6,282 nt of DNA from JBEVMS01 sp040508515 (GCA_040508515.1 JBEVMS010000111.1:1-6282), one strand, 5' to 3'. Counted from the first letter of the stretch, positions 1 to 6,232 are shown. The notes: generated by a model from the letters alone, not told the origin. Numbers and translations: made by a program.

Positions 1-1559
1 ACGTCGCCATTGAGTACCGGCACGTCGCCGAAAGGCTGTTGCAGCGACATGCGGGTGACATCGACAAAACCATCAAACACATTCAGCGATAAGCCGCCCG
101 CCAGCTCCAGGCGATCATCCACCCAACGCAGGGAAGGCACCGCTCCGGCCAAAGTGCCCGGAAACGCTGGCCATCCCAAAGCGCGGCTAAATGCGGCCAT
201 GTCCACCCCGGTCAGCACCAATGAGGTCTGCAAGCGCTGCCCCTTGGCGGCGGCCGGACGCCAATGGAACTGGTTGACCCGTAGGGTGCCGTCGAGCACG
301 GGTATGTTCAACGTCTGCTGCAAGCCCAATTCGCCGGCGCGACTTTGCCAGCGCGCCTGCGCGGCGCCATTGGGAATCTTGTAGAGGCGCAGGCTGCGCC
401 AGCCCAGGGTAGTCGGCGGACGATCGCCGACAGCGGACCAATCCAAGCCGCCGCGCAATCCGTTGATCGCCAGCCGCCCTTCGCCATCGGCAAGATCCAG
501 GTTATCGGTGTCGAAGGAAAAACTTCGCAGCGCGCCCGGGGTCATGTCGATACTCGCATTGAGCTTGCCGCTGGTGCGCATGTCACGCAGTCCCAGCGTC
601 GCCAACCAGGTCTGACCATAACGTTGGTACGCCGCCGGAAATTGCGCTTGGAAGCGATCGAAACGAACACGTTTAAGCGCGCCCTTGGCGTCGAACGCCA
701 ACGTGCCGTCGAACTGCAAGGCGTCGGCATCGCCGAGCCGCAATCGGCGCAGCTCCAGCGCGCCACCCTTGCTGTAGGCGTCTACCGCCAGTTGCACCTG
801 ATGCGCCGGCAAGCGCGCAAACATCGGACCAAGCAACACATCGCCGCCGTGCAGATTGCCATCGAGATTGACCTGCGATTCAGCCGCGCGGTTATCAATA
901 CCCAATCGACCGCTGAAGGTAAGCCCCTGCCCTGCCATCATGCCGCCAGGGGTATCAAAACGACCACCGGTCAAGGTGAACTGGCCCGAAGCCTGCAAGC
1001 CTTTGTCACGCAGATCCAGGGCCATGTCGGCGTCGACCGTACCGGCACTGACGCGCCCCGACCACACCGTGCTCAATAAACCCTGCAACCAGCTCGCCGG
1101 GAGTCCATCAAGTTTGAGCTGGACATGGCTGGGCTGATCCAGCGGCATGGCGCTCTGCAGTCGCGCTTTACCCTGCTCGATATCGGCCTGCAAGGTATTT
1201 GCAGCCGGGTCGACCACCACCGTGATGCTCGCGTCGCTGACCGCCGCACCCGGCGCCCCGGTCAACTGGATCCGGCCATTGAAACGCCAGCGCTGGGCTG
1301 CATCCAGGGTGAAGTTGCCGAGCAGGCGCATACCCAATCGTCGCCAGCCCAAGGCCGGCAAATCGATACTGGCCGCGCTCAAGCTCAACCCGATGCCACC
1401 ATCCACCGGCGCCAGGCGAGCCTGCAAACCTCGAAGACTGGCGTTAGGTAATGCGACCGATCGTGCCTCGATACCGATATCGGCGCGCACCGGGGTAACC
1501 GTGAAGTAAGTCGTCACGGTTAACAAAATCAGCAAAAGACGGCTTGATGTAGAAAGCAT
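1..1559 (-). CDS. AsmA/YdbH-like large exported protein, C-terminus outside window
   Basis: An uninterrupted minus-strand frame begins at the ATG at 1557-1559 and stays open to the left edge: 519 complete codons and no stop, so the gene is partial at its 3' end. The N-terminus is a clear Sec signal peptide: a short polar start with Arg7, a hydrophobic core at residues 8-22 and a likely signal peptidase I site after VRA (residue 26), followed by DIGIEARS. The rest is repetitive and beta-rich, with many alternating hydrophobic strands ending in G or D, as in AsmA-like/DUF748/YdbH-type proteins that form long periplasmic lipid-transfer grooves. Residues 490-519, with the motifs LSLNVFDGFVDV and QQPFGDVPVLNGD, resemble as I recall the YdbH/'dicarboxylate transport' C-terminal region. 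The secreted, beta-rich class is fairly certain; YdbH itself is inference. E. coli YdbH works with YnbE and YdbL, whose genes would lie beyond the left edge. Shine-Dalgarno support is weak. Confidence 0.85.
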   Translation of the reverse strand, partial: MLSTSSRLLLILLTVTTYFTVTPVRADIGIEARSVALPNASLRGLQARLAPVDGGIGLSLSAASIDLPALGWRRLGMRLLGNFTLDAAQRWRFNGRIQLTGAPGAAVSDASITVVVDPAANTLQADIEQGKARLQSAMPLDQPSHVQLKLDGLPASWLQGLLSTVWSGRVSAGTVDADMALDLRDKGLQASGQFTLTGGRFDTPGGMMAGQGLTFSGRLGIDNRAAESQVNLDGNLHGGDVLLGPMFARLPAHQVQLAVDAYSKGGALELRRLRLGDADALQFDGTLAFDAKGALKRVRFDRFQAQFPAAYQRYGQTWLATLGLRDMRTSGKLNASIDMTPGALRSFSFDTDNLDLADGEGRLAINGLRGGLDWSAVGDRPPTTLGWRSLRLYKIPNGAAQARWQSRAGELGLQQTLNIPVLDGTLRVNQFHWRPAAAKGQRLQTSLVLTGVDMAAFSRALGWPAFPGTLAGAVPSLRWVDDRLELAGGLSLNVFDGFVDVTRMSLQQPFGDVPVLNGD

Positions 1560-1603
1560 GTCGCGCCATTCTGCCAAAACTCGCTGAACGACACGGATTC
1601 GTC

Positions 1604-2353
1604 ATGCAAACCTGCGCCCTAAATACTCTTGACAGTGGCTTAACTCACCCGATGCCATTGCGCATTCTGGTCGCTGACGACGATCCATCAAGCCGGCTCT
1701 ACTTAAGCGAGACCTTGATTCGGCTGGGCAACCTTGCCGATGGCTGCGCCGACGGCTTGGCCGCGATCGAGCAAGCACGCAGCCAACACTACGATCTCTT
1801 GTTGCTCGATTGCCGCATGCCCGGCGCCGGCGCGTTGGAGGTCTTGCAGGCGCTGCGCGACGATCCACGAGCCCTTTCGCATCATGCGCCGGCGGTAGCC
1901 ACCAGCGCGCAAATCGATAGCGAGCTGCGCCAGCAACTGCTCAGCGCGGGCTTTCGCGAGGTGCTAGTCAAACCCTGCCGCTTGGAAAGCCTGCGTTTGA
2001 TGACCGTGCGCATCGGCAGCGCCCTGACCACCCCAATCCTGGACGACGAAAGCGCCCTCAGTGCCAGCGGCGATGCCGGCGTGCTGCGCGCCTTGCGTGG
2101 CCTGCTTCACGAGGAACTGGTGGCGATGTATCAGGATTTGGATCGGCTGCAACAACGGCCCCATGACCTTTATGAGCGGCTGCATCGGTTGCGCTCCTCT
2201 TGCGGCTTCTGCGGCGCGCACGCATTGGCCAGTCAATCGATCGCCTTGCAAGACGATACAAGCCTTGGCCTAGCTGCAATGCAGCAAACTCTGCCAGCGT
2301 TCCGCCAGGTGCTGCTCGAAACCATCGAAGCGTTGGAACCCTCCGCCACCTGA
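1604..2353 (+). CDS. Response regulator: CheY-like receiver fused to an Hpt domain
   Basis: This 249-residue protein has two domains. The receiver spans about residues 18-135: acidic pocket D25-D27 in ILVADDDPSS, phosphoacceptor D69 in LLLLDCRMPG, the conserved Ser/Thr at S101 and K123 in VLVKP. The C-terminal part, about residues 147-245, looks like a histidine phosphotransfer domain. It is a helical bundle carrying HRLRSSCGFCGA, which fits the HxLKGS signature, with H194 as the probable phosphorylatable histidine. There is no kinase, DNA-binding or enzymatic output domain. The likely role is an intermediate in a phosphorelay or a phosphate sink; the partner kinase is unknown. The start is uncertain. 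The ATG at 1604 has a weak GGA six bases upstream. The ATG at 1652 (residue 17, MPLRILVADDD) sits where receivers usually begin but has no visible ribosome site. The gene diverges from the AsmA-like gene and its stop lies 3 bp from the recO stop. Confidence 0.92.
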   Translation: MQTCALNTLDSGLTHPMPLRILVADDDPSSRLYLSETLIRLGNLADGCADGLAAIEQARSQHYDLLLLDCRMPGAGALEVLQALRDDPRALSHHAPAVATSAQIDSELRQQLLSAGFREVLVKPCRLESLRLMTVRIGSALTTPILDDESALSASGDAGVLRALRGLLHEELVAMYQDLDRLQQRPHDLYERLHRLRSSCGFCGAHALASQSIALQDDTSLGLAAMQQTLPAFRQVLLETIEALEPSAT

Positions 2354-2356
2354 ACT

Positions 2357-3070
2357 TCAGCGGCGCGAAGACAGCGCCAACGCCAGCACGCGCCAGGCGC
2401 GCAATTCGCTGCCGCCAAGGTAGAAGCGAATCACCTCGCGCATCATCCGGCGCAAATTGGCCAACCCTTGCGGATCGGGCTGACGGTCGTGCGCCAACGC
2501 CAGCAGATCCGCACCGCGAAGGGTTTGCTGCCCGGTCAACGAGACCGGCAGCGGACCTTGCTCCACCTCGTAGCGATACAACCGTTGCGCTTCCAACGGC
2601 TCGCCGCGCTCACCGTCGAACAGCAGTTGCAGGTCGTAACCCAGCACGTGCAATAGATCGCGCTCGAAGCGGCGCAGCGTCCAGGCGAGCGAGCTGTCGT
2701 CCGACAGCCGTCGCAACGCCAGCGCGTAGTGATCGAACAGTTGCGGCTGCGGGTCTTGCCGCCCGGTCATGCGAACGACCAGTTCGTTGAGATAAAGACC
2801 GGCCAGGCTGGCATCGCCGAGCAGCCGCGCCGAGGTGCCTATCGACTCAGCAGCGCGCAGCGCAGCCAACTCGCCGCGCAGCATCAAGTCCAGCGCGAGT
2901 AACTGGAAGGGTTCGATCTGCGCCCGCTGCAACCGAGCCCGCTCGCGCCGCACGCCCCGCGCGACCACTCCCAAACGGCCGTGATCGCGCGTCAAGCATT
3001 CCAGCAGCAGCGAAGTTTCGCGGTACGGCCGCGCGTGCAATACGTAGGCGGGTTGTTGCTCGATCAGCAT
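2357..3070 (-). CDS. recO: DNA repair protein RecO
   Basis: RecO binds single-stranded DNA and SSB and, with RecR, helps load RecA in RecF-pathway recombinational repair in the cytoplasm. The 237-residue product is the usual length. It opens with the family hallmark QQPAYVLHARPYRETSLLLE, the first strand of the N-terminal OB fold (about residues 1-80, continuing through DHGRLGVVARGVRRERARL). A helical C-terminal domain follows, with LYLNELVVRM near residue 115 and RRFERDLLHVLGYDLQL near residue 155. I chose the ATG at 3068-3070 because it puts the PAYVLH motif at residue 7. A TTG 20 codons upstream, at 3130, would add an unconserved basic tail. No ordinary Shine-Dalgarno is seen: the nearest AGG is 12 bases upstream, and the gap is filled by a palindrome. 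The gene follows era after 118 bp and is probably the last gene of the cluster, meeting the convergent receiver-Hpt gene. Confidence 0.97.
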   Translation of the reverse strand: MLIEQQPAYVLHARPYRETSLLLECLTRDHGRLGVVARGVRRERARLQRAQIEPFQLLALDLMLRGELAALRAAESIGTSARLLGDASLAGLYLNELVVRMTGRQDPQPQLFDHYALALRRLSDDSSLAWTLRRFERDLLHVLGYDLQLLFDGERGEPLEAQRLYRYEVEQGPLPVSLTGQQTLRGADLLALAHDRQPDPQGLANLRRMMREVIRFYLGGSELRAWRVLALALSSRR

Positions 3071-3084
3071 GGCGATGCATCGCC
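3071..3084 (-). repeat. 14-bp perfect palindrome abutting the recO start codon
   Basis: GGCGATGCATCGCC is identical to its reverse complement and ends immediately before the recO ATG. In mRNA it could fold into a 5-bp stem with a UGCA loop, covering the place where a Shine-Dalgarno would be. It contains an out-of-frame ATG (3078-3080). A regulatory role is inference; the palindrome itself is read directly. Confidence 0.5.
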
Positions 3085-3188
3085 TGCGATGCGGCGTGAA
3101 TCGGCTGGCATGGCGCCGCGCCGCGTCCAAACGGCGCAGCGCGGACTACCGTTGATGGCGCGCTGACGAAACATGCGCCGCGCCAGGC

Positions 3189-4124
3189 TCAGTCGGTGTA
3201 GCCGAATTTCTTCAGGGCGTTCTCGTCGTCGACCCAGCCTTCGCGAACCTTGACCCACAGACGCAGAAACACTTTGCGCTCGAACAGTTTTTCCATCTTG
3301 CGCCGGGCGCTGGTGCCGATGGCTTTGAGCTGGGCGCCGGCATTGCCGATCACGATGGCTTTTTGACCGTCGCGCTCGACCCAGATCACCGCATGGATTT
3401 CGGCGATGCCGTCGGGACGATCGCTGAATTGCTCGATCTCGACCGTGGTGGCATAGGGCAGTTCCTGATCCAGTCGCAGCATCAACTGCTCGCGCACCAT
3501 CTCGGCGGCCAGGAAGCGCTCGCTGCGATCGGTCACTTCGTCCTCGCCAAATACCGGCGGCTGCACCGGCAGGCGCTGGAGGATGCCCTTCTGCAAGGCG
3601 TCCAGACCTTTTTCCTTCAGCGCGCTGACGTAATAGATCTCCTCGAAGGTGTGCTTAGCCGATATCTCGGCCACGAACGGCAGCAGCGCGCCCTTGTCCT
3701 TGCTCAGATCGACCTTGTTGATCACCAGCAGGCGCGGCACGCTTTGCTCGGCCAGAGCCGCGTAGAGGGTTTCGTCCTCATCGGTCCAGCGGCCCGCCTC
3801 GATCACCTGCACCACCAGCTCCACTTCGCTGATCGCCGAACGCGCGGCGCGGTTGAGGCTCTTGTTCATCGCACGCTTGGCGCCGCGATGCAGGCCGGGC
3901 GTGTCGACATACAGGATCTGCCCCGCTTCGCTGGTGGCGATGCCCAGGATGCGATGGCGCGTGGTCTGCGGCCGATGGCTGACGATCGACAGACGAAAGC
4001 CGATCAGCGCGTTGAGCAGGGTCGATTTACCGACATTGGGGCGCCCGACCAGGGCCGCGGTGCCGCAGCGGTAGTCGGCGTGGGGCAACTCGGCCGCAGC
4101 CGGAAATTCAATGGCGTCGTTCAT
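3189..4124 (-). CDS. era: GTPase Era, 16S rRNA / 30S assembly factor
   Basis: Era is an essential GTPase that binds the 3' end of 16S rRNA and helps small-subunit maturation. The 311-residue product carries every G motif: G1 GRPNVGKS (27-34), G2 with TT at 54-55 in RPQTTRHRI, G3 DTPG (74-77), G4 NKVD (136-139) and G5 SAL (167-169). The C-terminal KH domain has its GxxG loop at residues 260-263 (GNAG) within AIVIGNAGAQLKAIG, and the protein ends in the typical VREGWVDDENALKKFGY. The ATG at 4122-4124 overlaps the rnc stop as ATGA, which implies translational coupling with RNase III, a partner in rRNA processing. The N-terminus before G1 is about 15 residues longer than in E. coli (MNDAIEFPAAAELPHADY), otherwise ordinary. 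A longer in-frame extension to 4238 lies inside rnc and has no family support. Confidence 0.99.
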   Translation of the reverse strand: MNDAIEFPAAAELPHADYRCGTAALVGRPNVGKSTLLNALIGFRLSIVSHRPQTTRHRILGIATSEAGQILYVDTPGLHRGAKRAMNKSLNRAARSAISEVELVVQVIEAGRWTDEDETLYAALAEQSVPRLLVINKVDLSKDKGALLPFVAEISAKHTFEEIYYVSALKEKGLDALQKGILQRLPVQPPVFGEDEVTDRSERFLAAEMVREQLMLRLDQELPYATTVEIEQFSDRPDGIAEIHAVIWVERDGQKAIVIGNAGAQLKAIGTSARRKMEKLFERKVFLRLWVKVREGWVDDENALKKFGYTD

Positions 4125-4774
4125 TTTTTCATGTCCAGGAGGTGACGCAGCACTAATTCGGCGGCGTCTTGTTCGGCCGCGCGCCGGCTGCCACCGCGCC
4201 CATCGGCGCGGAACGGTTGGGGTTCGTCGATGGCACAAACCACCTCGAACGTCTTGGCGTGATCTTCGCCATAGCTGTCGATCAATTCATACTGCGGCAG
4301 TGGCAAACCCCTGCCCTGCAACCATTCCTGCAAACGCGTCTTGGCGTCTTTGGAGGATTTGCGCAACGCTGCCACCCGCTCGGCGAACAAGCCACGCACC
4401 ATCGTGCGGCAGCCGTCGAAACCCGCATCCAGATAAACCGCTGCGATCAACGCCTCGAACGCATCGGCCAGAATCGAATCACGCCGATGACCGCCGCTTT
4501 TGAGTTCGCCCGGTCCCAGTTTCAGACCGTCGCCCAGTGCCAGCTCACGCGCCACCACCGCCAGCGCTTGACCGTTGACCAGTTGGGCGCGCAGCCGCGA
4601 CAGCTCGCCTTCGCTGGCATGAGGATGCGTTTCGTACAACAGCTCCGCCACGATCATCCCCAGCAGCGCATCGCCGAGAAATTCAAGCCGCTCGTTGTTG
4701 GGCCGGCCGACGCTACGATGGGTAAGAGCCAGCTGAGCCAGCGAGGGATCGCGAAAATGGTGAGGCAGTTGCAA
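4121..4774 (-). CDS. rnc: Ribonuclease III
   Basis: RNase III cleaves double-stranded RNA, notably the rRNA precursor, and many mRNA leaders. The 217-residue product has the signature NERLEFLGDALL (27-38), giving metal ligands E28, E31 and D35, and the second acidic pair D104 and E107 in DSILADAFEALIAAVYLDAG. The double-stranded RNA binding domain runs from about residue 143 (DAKTRLQEWLQGRG) to 213, with the basic GRGGSRRAAEQDAA helix. The start is unusual: TTG at 4772-4774. The codon before it is TCT and the one before that is the in-frame TAA of the upstream gene. The first in-frame ATG (residue 40) is inside the catalytic domain, so TTG is practically forced, with an AGG about 10 bases upstream. 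The 3' end overlaps era by four bases. In E. coli this gene is also co-transcribed with era and recO and is autoregulated by cleavage of its own leader. Confidence 0.98.
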   Translation of the reverse strand: MQLPHHFRDPSLAQLALTHRSVGRPNNERLEFLGDALLGMIVAELLYETHPHASEGELSRLRAQLVNGQALAVVARELALGDGLKLGPGELKSGGHRRDSILADAFEALIAAVYLDAGFDGCRTMVRGLFAERVAALRKSSKDAKTRLQEWLQGRGLPLPQYELIDSYGEDHAKTFEVVCAIDEPQPFRADGRGGSRRAAEQDAAELVLRHLLDMKK

Positions 4775-4777
4775 AGA

Positions 4778-5158
4778 TTATTGGCCTACGTTGCTCTGCA
4801 GCACGACGCTTTTCTCAAAATGCAGCAGGAAGTCGATGTTATAGACGAACGGGATCTGCTTGTCGTATTTCACGCGCAGCACCGCCGCATTGTTGCTGCG
4901 CTCGATGGTGATGTCCTTGGATGTCACCGTGGCGTCGTCCACATACTGAAAATCCATCTTGCGCAACAGGCTGCCGCGGATGTCCTCGATCGAGCGGTTG
5001 TCACCACTGTCCGCGGCGAGCTGGCTCATCGCCCGCGTCACGCCCATGAACTCGATGTAGGACGGCACCAGCTTCAACAAGGTGTAGCCGAGAAATGCCA
5101 CGCCGATCAGCACGATCAAGAAACCGATCAGGGTCATCCCCGATTGCTTGGCTTTCAT
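4778..5158 (-). CDS. DUF4845 family membrane protein with a pilin-like N-terminus
   Basis: A 126-residue protein of unknown function, recognised as DUF4845 from its place between lepB and rnc and its N-terminus MKAKQSGMTLIGFLIVLIGV. One transmembrane helix spans about residues 9-30, followed by KLVPSYIEFMGV and a periplasmic domain of about 95 residues. The segment KQSGMTLIGF resembles a type IV prepilin leader (short basic leader, Gly7, then Met-Thr-Leu-Ile). The Glu normally found at mature position 5 is Gly12 here, so whether prepilin peptidase cuts it is unknown. The ATG at 5156-5158 was chosen because it gives this conserved start and has GGGGGA just upstream. An in-frame ATG 22 codons earlier (5224) would put a non-conserved segment ahead of the helix. 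The stop is one codon before the rnc TTG, so the two genes are almost certainly co-translated. Confidence 0.93.
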   Translation of the reverse strand: MKAKQSGMTLIGFLIVLIGVAFLGYTLLKLVPSYIEFMGVTRAMSQLAADSGDNRSIEDIRGSLLRKMDFQYVDDATVTSKDITIERSNNAAVLRVKYDKQIPFVYNIDFLLHFEKSVVLQSNVGQ

Positions 5159-5171
5159 AGTTCCCCCGCTC

Positions 5172-5253
5172 AAAAAACCGCCGGATGCCATCGGCATCGC
5201 CCGCGTGACGACTGGCGCAAGCATACCCGCCGGCGCCTACCGCCGCATCCGGC
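5172..5253 (-). promoter_or_regulatory. Attenuator-like competing inverted repeats with T6 run before DUF4845-rnc-era
   Basis: In the lepB-DUF4845 gap, a 9-base perfect inverted repeat (GCCGGATGC at 5180-5188, GCATCCGGC at 5245-5253) is followed on the minus strand by GG and six Ts (5177-5172). A second, local hairpin, GATGCC-ATC-GGCATC at 5184-5198, uses five of the same bases, so the two pairings exclude each other. The arrangement suits an attenuator or a partial terminator separating lepB from the downstream genes. The 56-base loop of the long pairing and the 6-base GC spacer after the short one make both imperfect as classical terminators. Function is inference. Confidence 0.4.
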
Positions 5254-5260
5254 CGCAAGT

Positions 5261-6178
5261 TCAGTGAATAAGCCGGCCGATCCGCGAAAACGCCACGCCG
5301 CCGGTGTTTAAACCCTTCCAGCTAAACCACACCAGGAAAGCCTTGCCAGCCAGATTTTGTTCCGGCAGGCAACCCCACCAGCGGCTGTCCTCGCTGTTGT
5401 AGCGGTTGTCGCCCAACACCAGATAACAGCCCTGGGGCACCTTGGACGGCACCTGGACATTGGGGATCGAATTGGGCATGCCCCGCTCGGGCATCAGCGC
5501 GATCAGGTGATCGACCTGGCCGGTACCGCTGCTACTGGGCAGATGTTCGGTCCACACGGTGGCGCCATAATCGAGCATCAACCGGTCTTCCGGTCGCTGC
5601 GGGTTGCCTTCGAAGGGACCGCTCTGGCTGTTGCCGACCGGCGTGCCGTTGATCACCAGTTGATCCCCCTGAATCTGGAGGCTGTCGCCCGGCAAGCCGA
5701 TCACGCGCTTGATCCAGTTCTGGCTGGGTACCGGCGCATGCGGGTCGGCACAGGTCTGATCGCCGCTGCGCACCAGGGCACCGCTTCCGTCATCGCAGAG
5801 GAAACCGGGGAAACGGAATACCACCACATCGCCGCGCTTGGGCTCGCCCAGGCTAATCAACTTGTTGTTGAAGGCCGGCATGCGCAGGCCATAGGCAAAC
5901 TTGTTGACGAGGATGAAGTCGCCCACGTCCAGCGTCGGCATCATCGAGCCGGACGGGATACGGAACGGTTCGGCCACGAACGAGCGCAGCAGCAATACCA
6001 CCAGCACCACCGGAAACAGCGAGCGTGCCCAATCCACCGGGGCCGGATCGCGCAGCTCCACACCGGCAGCCTCGGCGCGGGCCTTGCGCGACTTGTACAA
6101 GAACATGCGATCCAGCGCCCAGATCACGCCGAACAGCACGGTTAGGCCCAGCAGAATCGCCGAAAAATCAAATTCCAT
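5261..6178 (-). CDS. lepB: Signal peptidase I
   Basis: LepB is the inner-membrane serine/lysine protease that removes signal peptides from Sec and Tat exported proteins. The 305-residue protein has two N-terminal transmembrane helices (about 5-26 and 52-68) around a basic cytoplasmic loop, then the periplasmic catalytic domain. Box B is FRIPSGSMMPTL, with nucleophile S78. Box D is NWIKRVIGLPGD, with general base K157. Box E is GDNRYNSEDSRWWG. The length is close to that of the E. coli enzyme (about 324). Between boxes C and D there is a segment of about 30 residues (124-153) containing two cysteines, C128 and C143, which could form a disulfide. Start choice: ATG at 6176-6178 with GGGGAG seven bases upstream (6186-6191). 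It follows lepA by 54 bp, the usual lepA-lepB pairing. Confidence 0.99.
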   Translation of the reverse strand: MEFDFSAILLGLTVLFGVIWALDRMFLYKSRKARAEAAGVELRDPAPVDWARSLFPVVLVVLLLRSFVAEPFRIPSGSMMPTLDVGDFILVNKFAYGLRMPAFNNKLISLGEPKRGDVVVFRFPGFLCDDGSGALVRSGDQTCADPHAPVPSQNWIKRVIGLPGDSLQIQGDQLVINGTPVGNSQSGPFEGNPQRPEDRLMLDYGATVWTEHLPSSSGTGQVDHLIALMPERGMPNSIPNVQVPSKVPQGCYLVLGDNRYNSEDSRWWGCLPEQNLAGKAFLVWFSWKGLNTGGVAFSRIGRLIH

Positions 6179-6199
6179 GCCTACACTCCCCGATTACAC

Positions 6200-6216
6200 G
6201 GCCGGTCGCACCGGCC
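6200..6216 (-). repeat. Perfect hairpin between lepA and lepB
   Basis: GGCCGGT-CGC-ACCGGCC forms a 7-bp GC-rich stem with a 3-base loop in the 54-bp lepA-lepB gap. There is no T run after it on either strand, so it is not a standard intrinsic terminator. It could stabilise or pause the lepA-lepB transcript; that role is inference. Confidence 0.5.
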
Positions 6217-6232
6217 CGACGATTGCCGATGA

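Noticed and set aside
345..1079. 244-codon open frame on the plus strand
   Set aside because: It lies antisense to the AsmA-like gene, whose signal peptide and strand pattern are convincing. The plus-strand product is rich in Arg, Gln and Ala without any recognisable domain, typical of antisense frames in high-GC DNA.
1629..1634. TTGACA, a perfect -35 hexamer on the plus strand
   Set aside because: It lies downstream of the 1604 start, and the position 17 bases later (ATGCCA at 1652) is not a -10 element. It is probably chance.
3118..3137. Inverted repeat GCGCCG / CGGCGC with an 8-base loop in the era-recO gap
   Set aside because: A six-base GC-only stem in GC-rich sequence is expected by chance, and no T run follows.
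3363..4145. 260-codon open frame on the plus strand
   Set aside because: Fully antisense to era, which has every G motif and a KH domain.
4122..4238. Longer era reading frame starting inside rnc
   Set aside because: The extra 38 residues are Arg/Pro-rich, unlike any Era, and the ATGA overlap at 4121-4124 gives a natural start.
5159..5224. Upstream in-frame ATG for the DUF4845 gene
   Set aside because: It would bury the pilin-like MKAKQSGMTL start and lies within the inverted-repeat leader; the ATG at 5158 has GGGGGA just upstream.
4169..5311. 380-codon open frame on the plus strand
   Set aside because: It is antisense across rnc, DUF4845 and the end of lepB, all certain or near-certain genes. 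Its His/Gln/Arg-rich product is an antisense artefact.
5357..6145. 262-codon open frame on the plus strand
   Set aside because: Fully antisense to lepB, whose catalytic boxes are intact.
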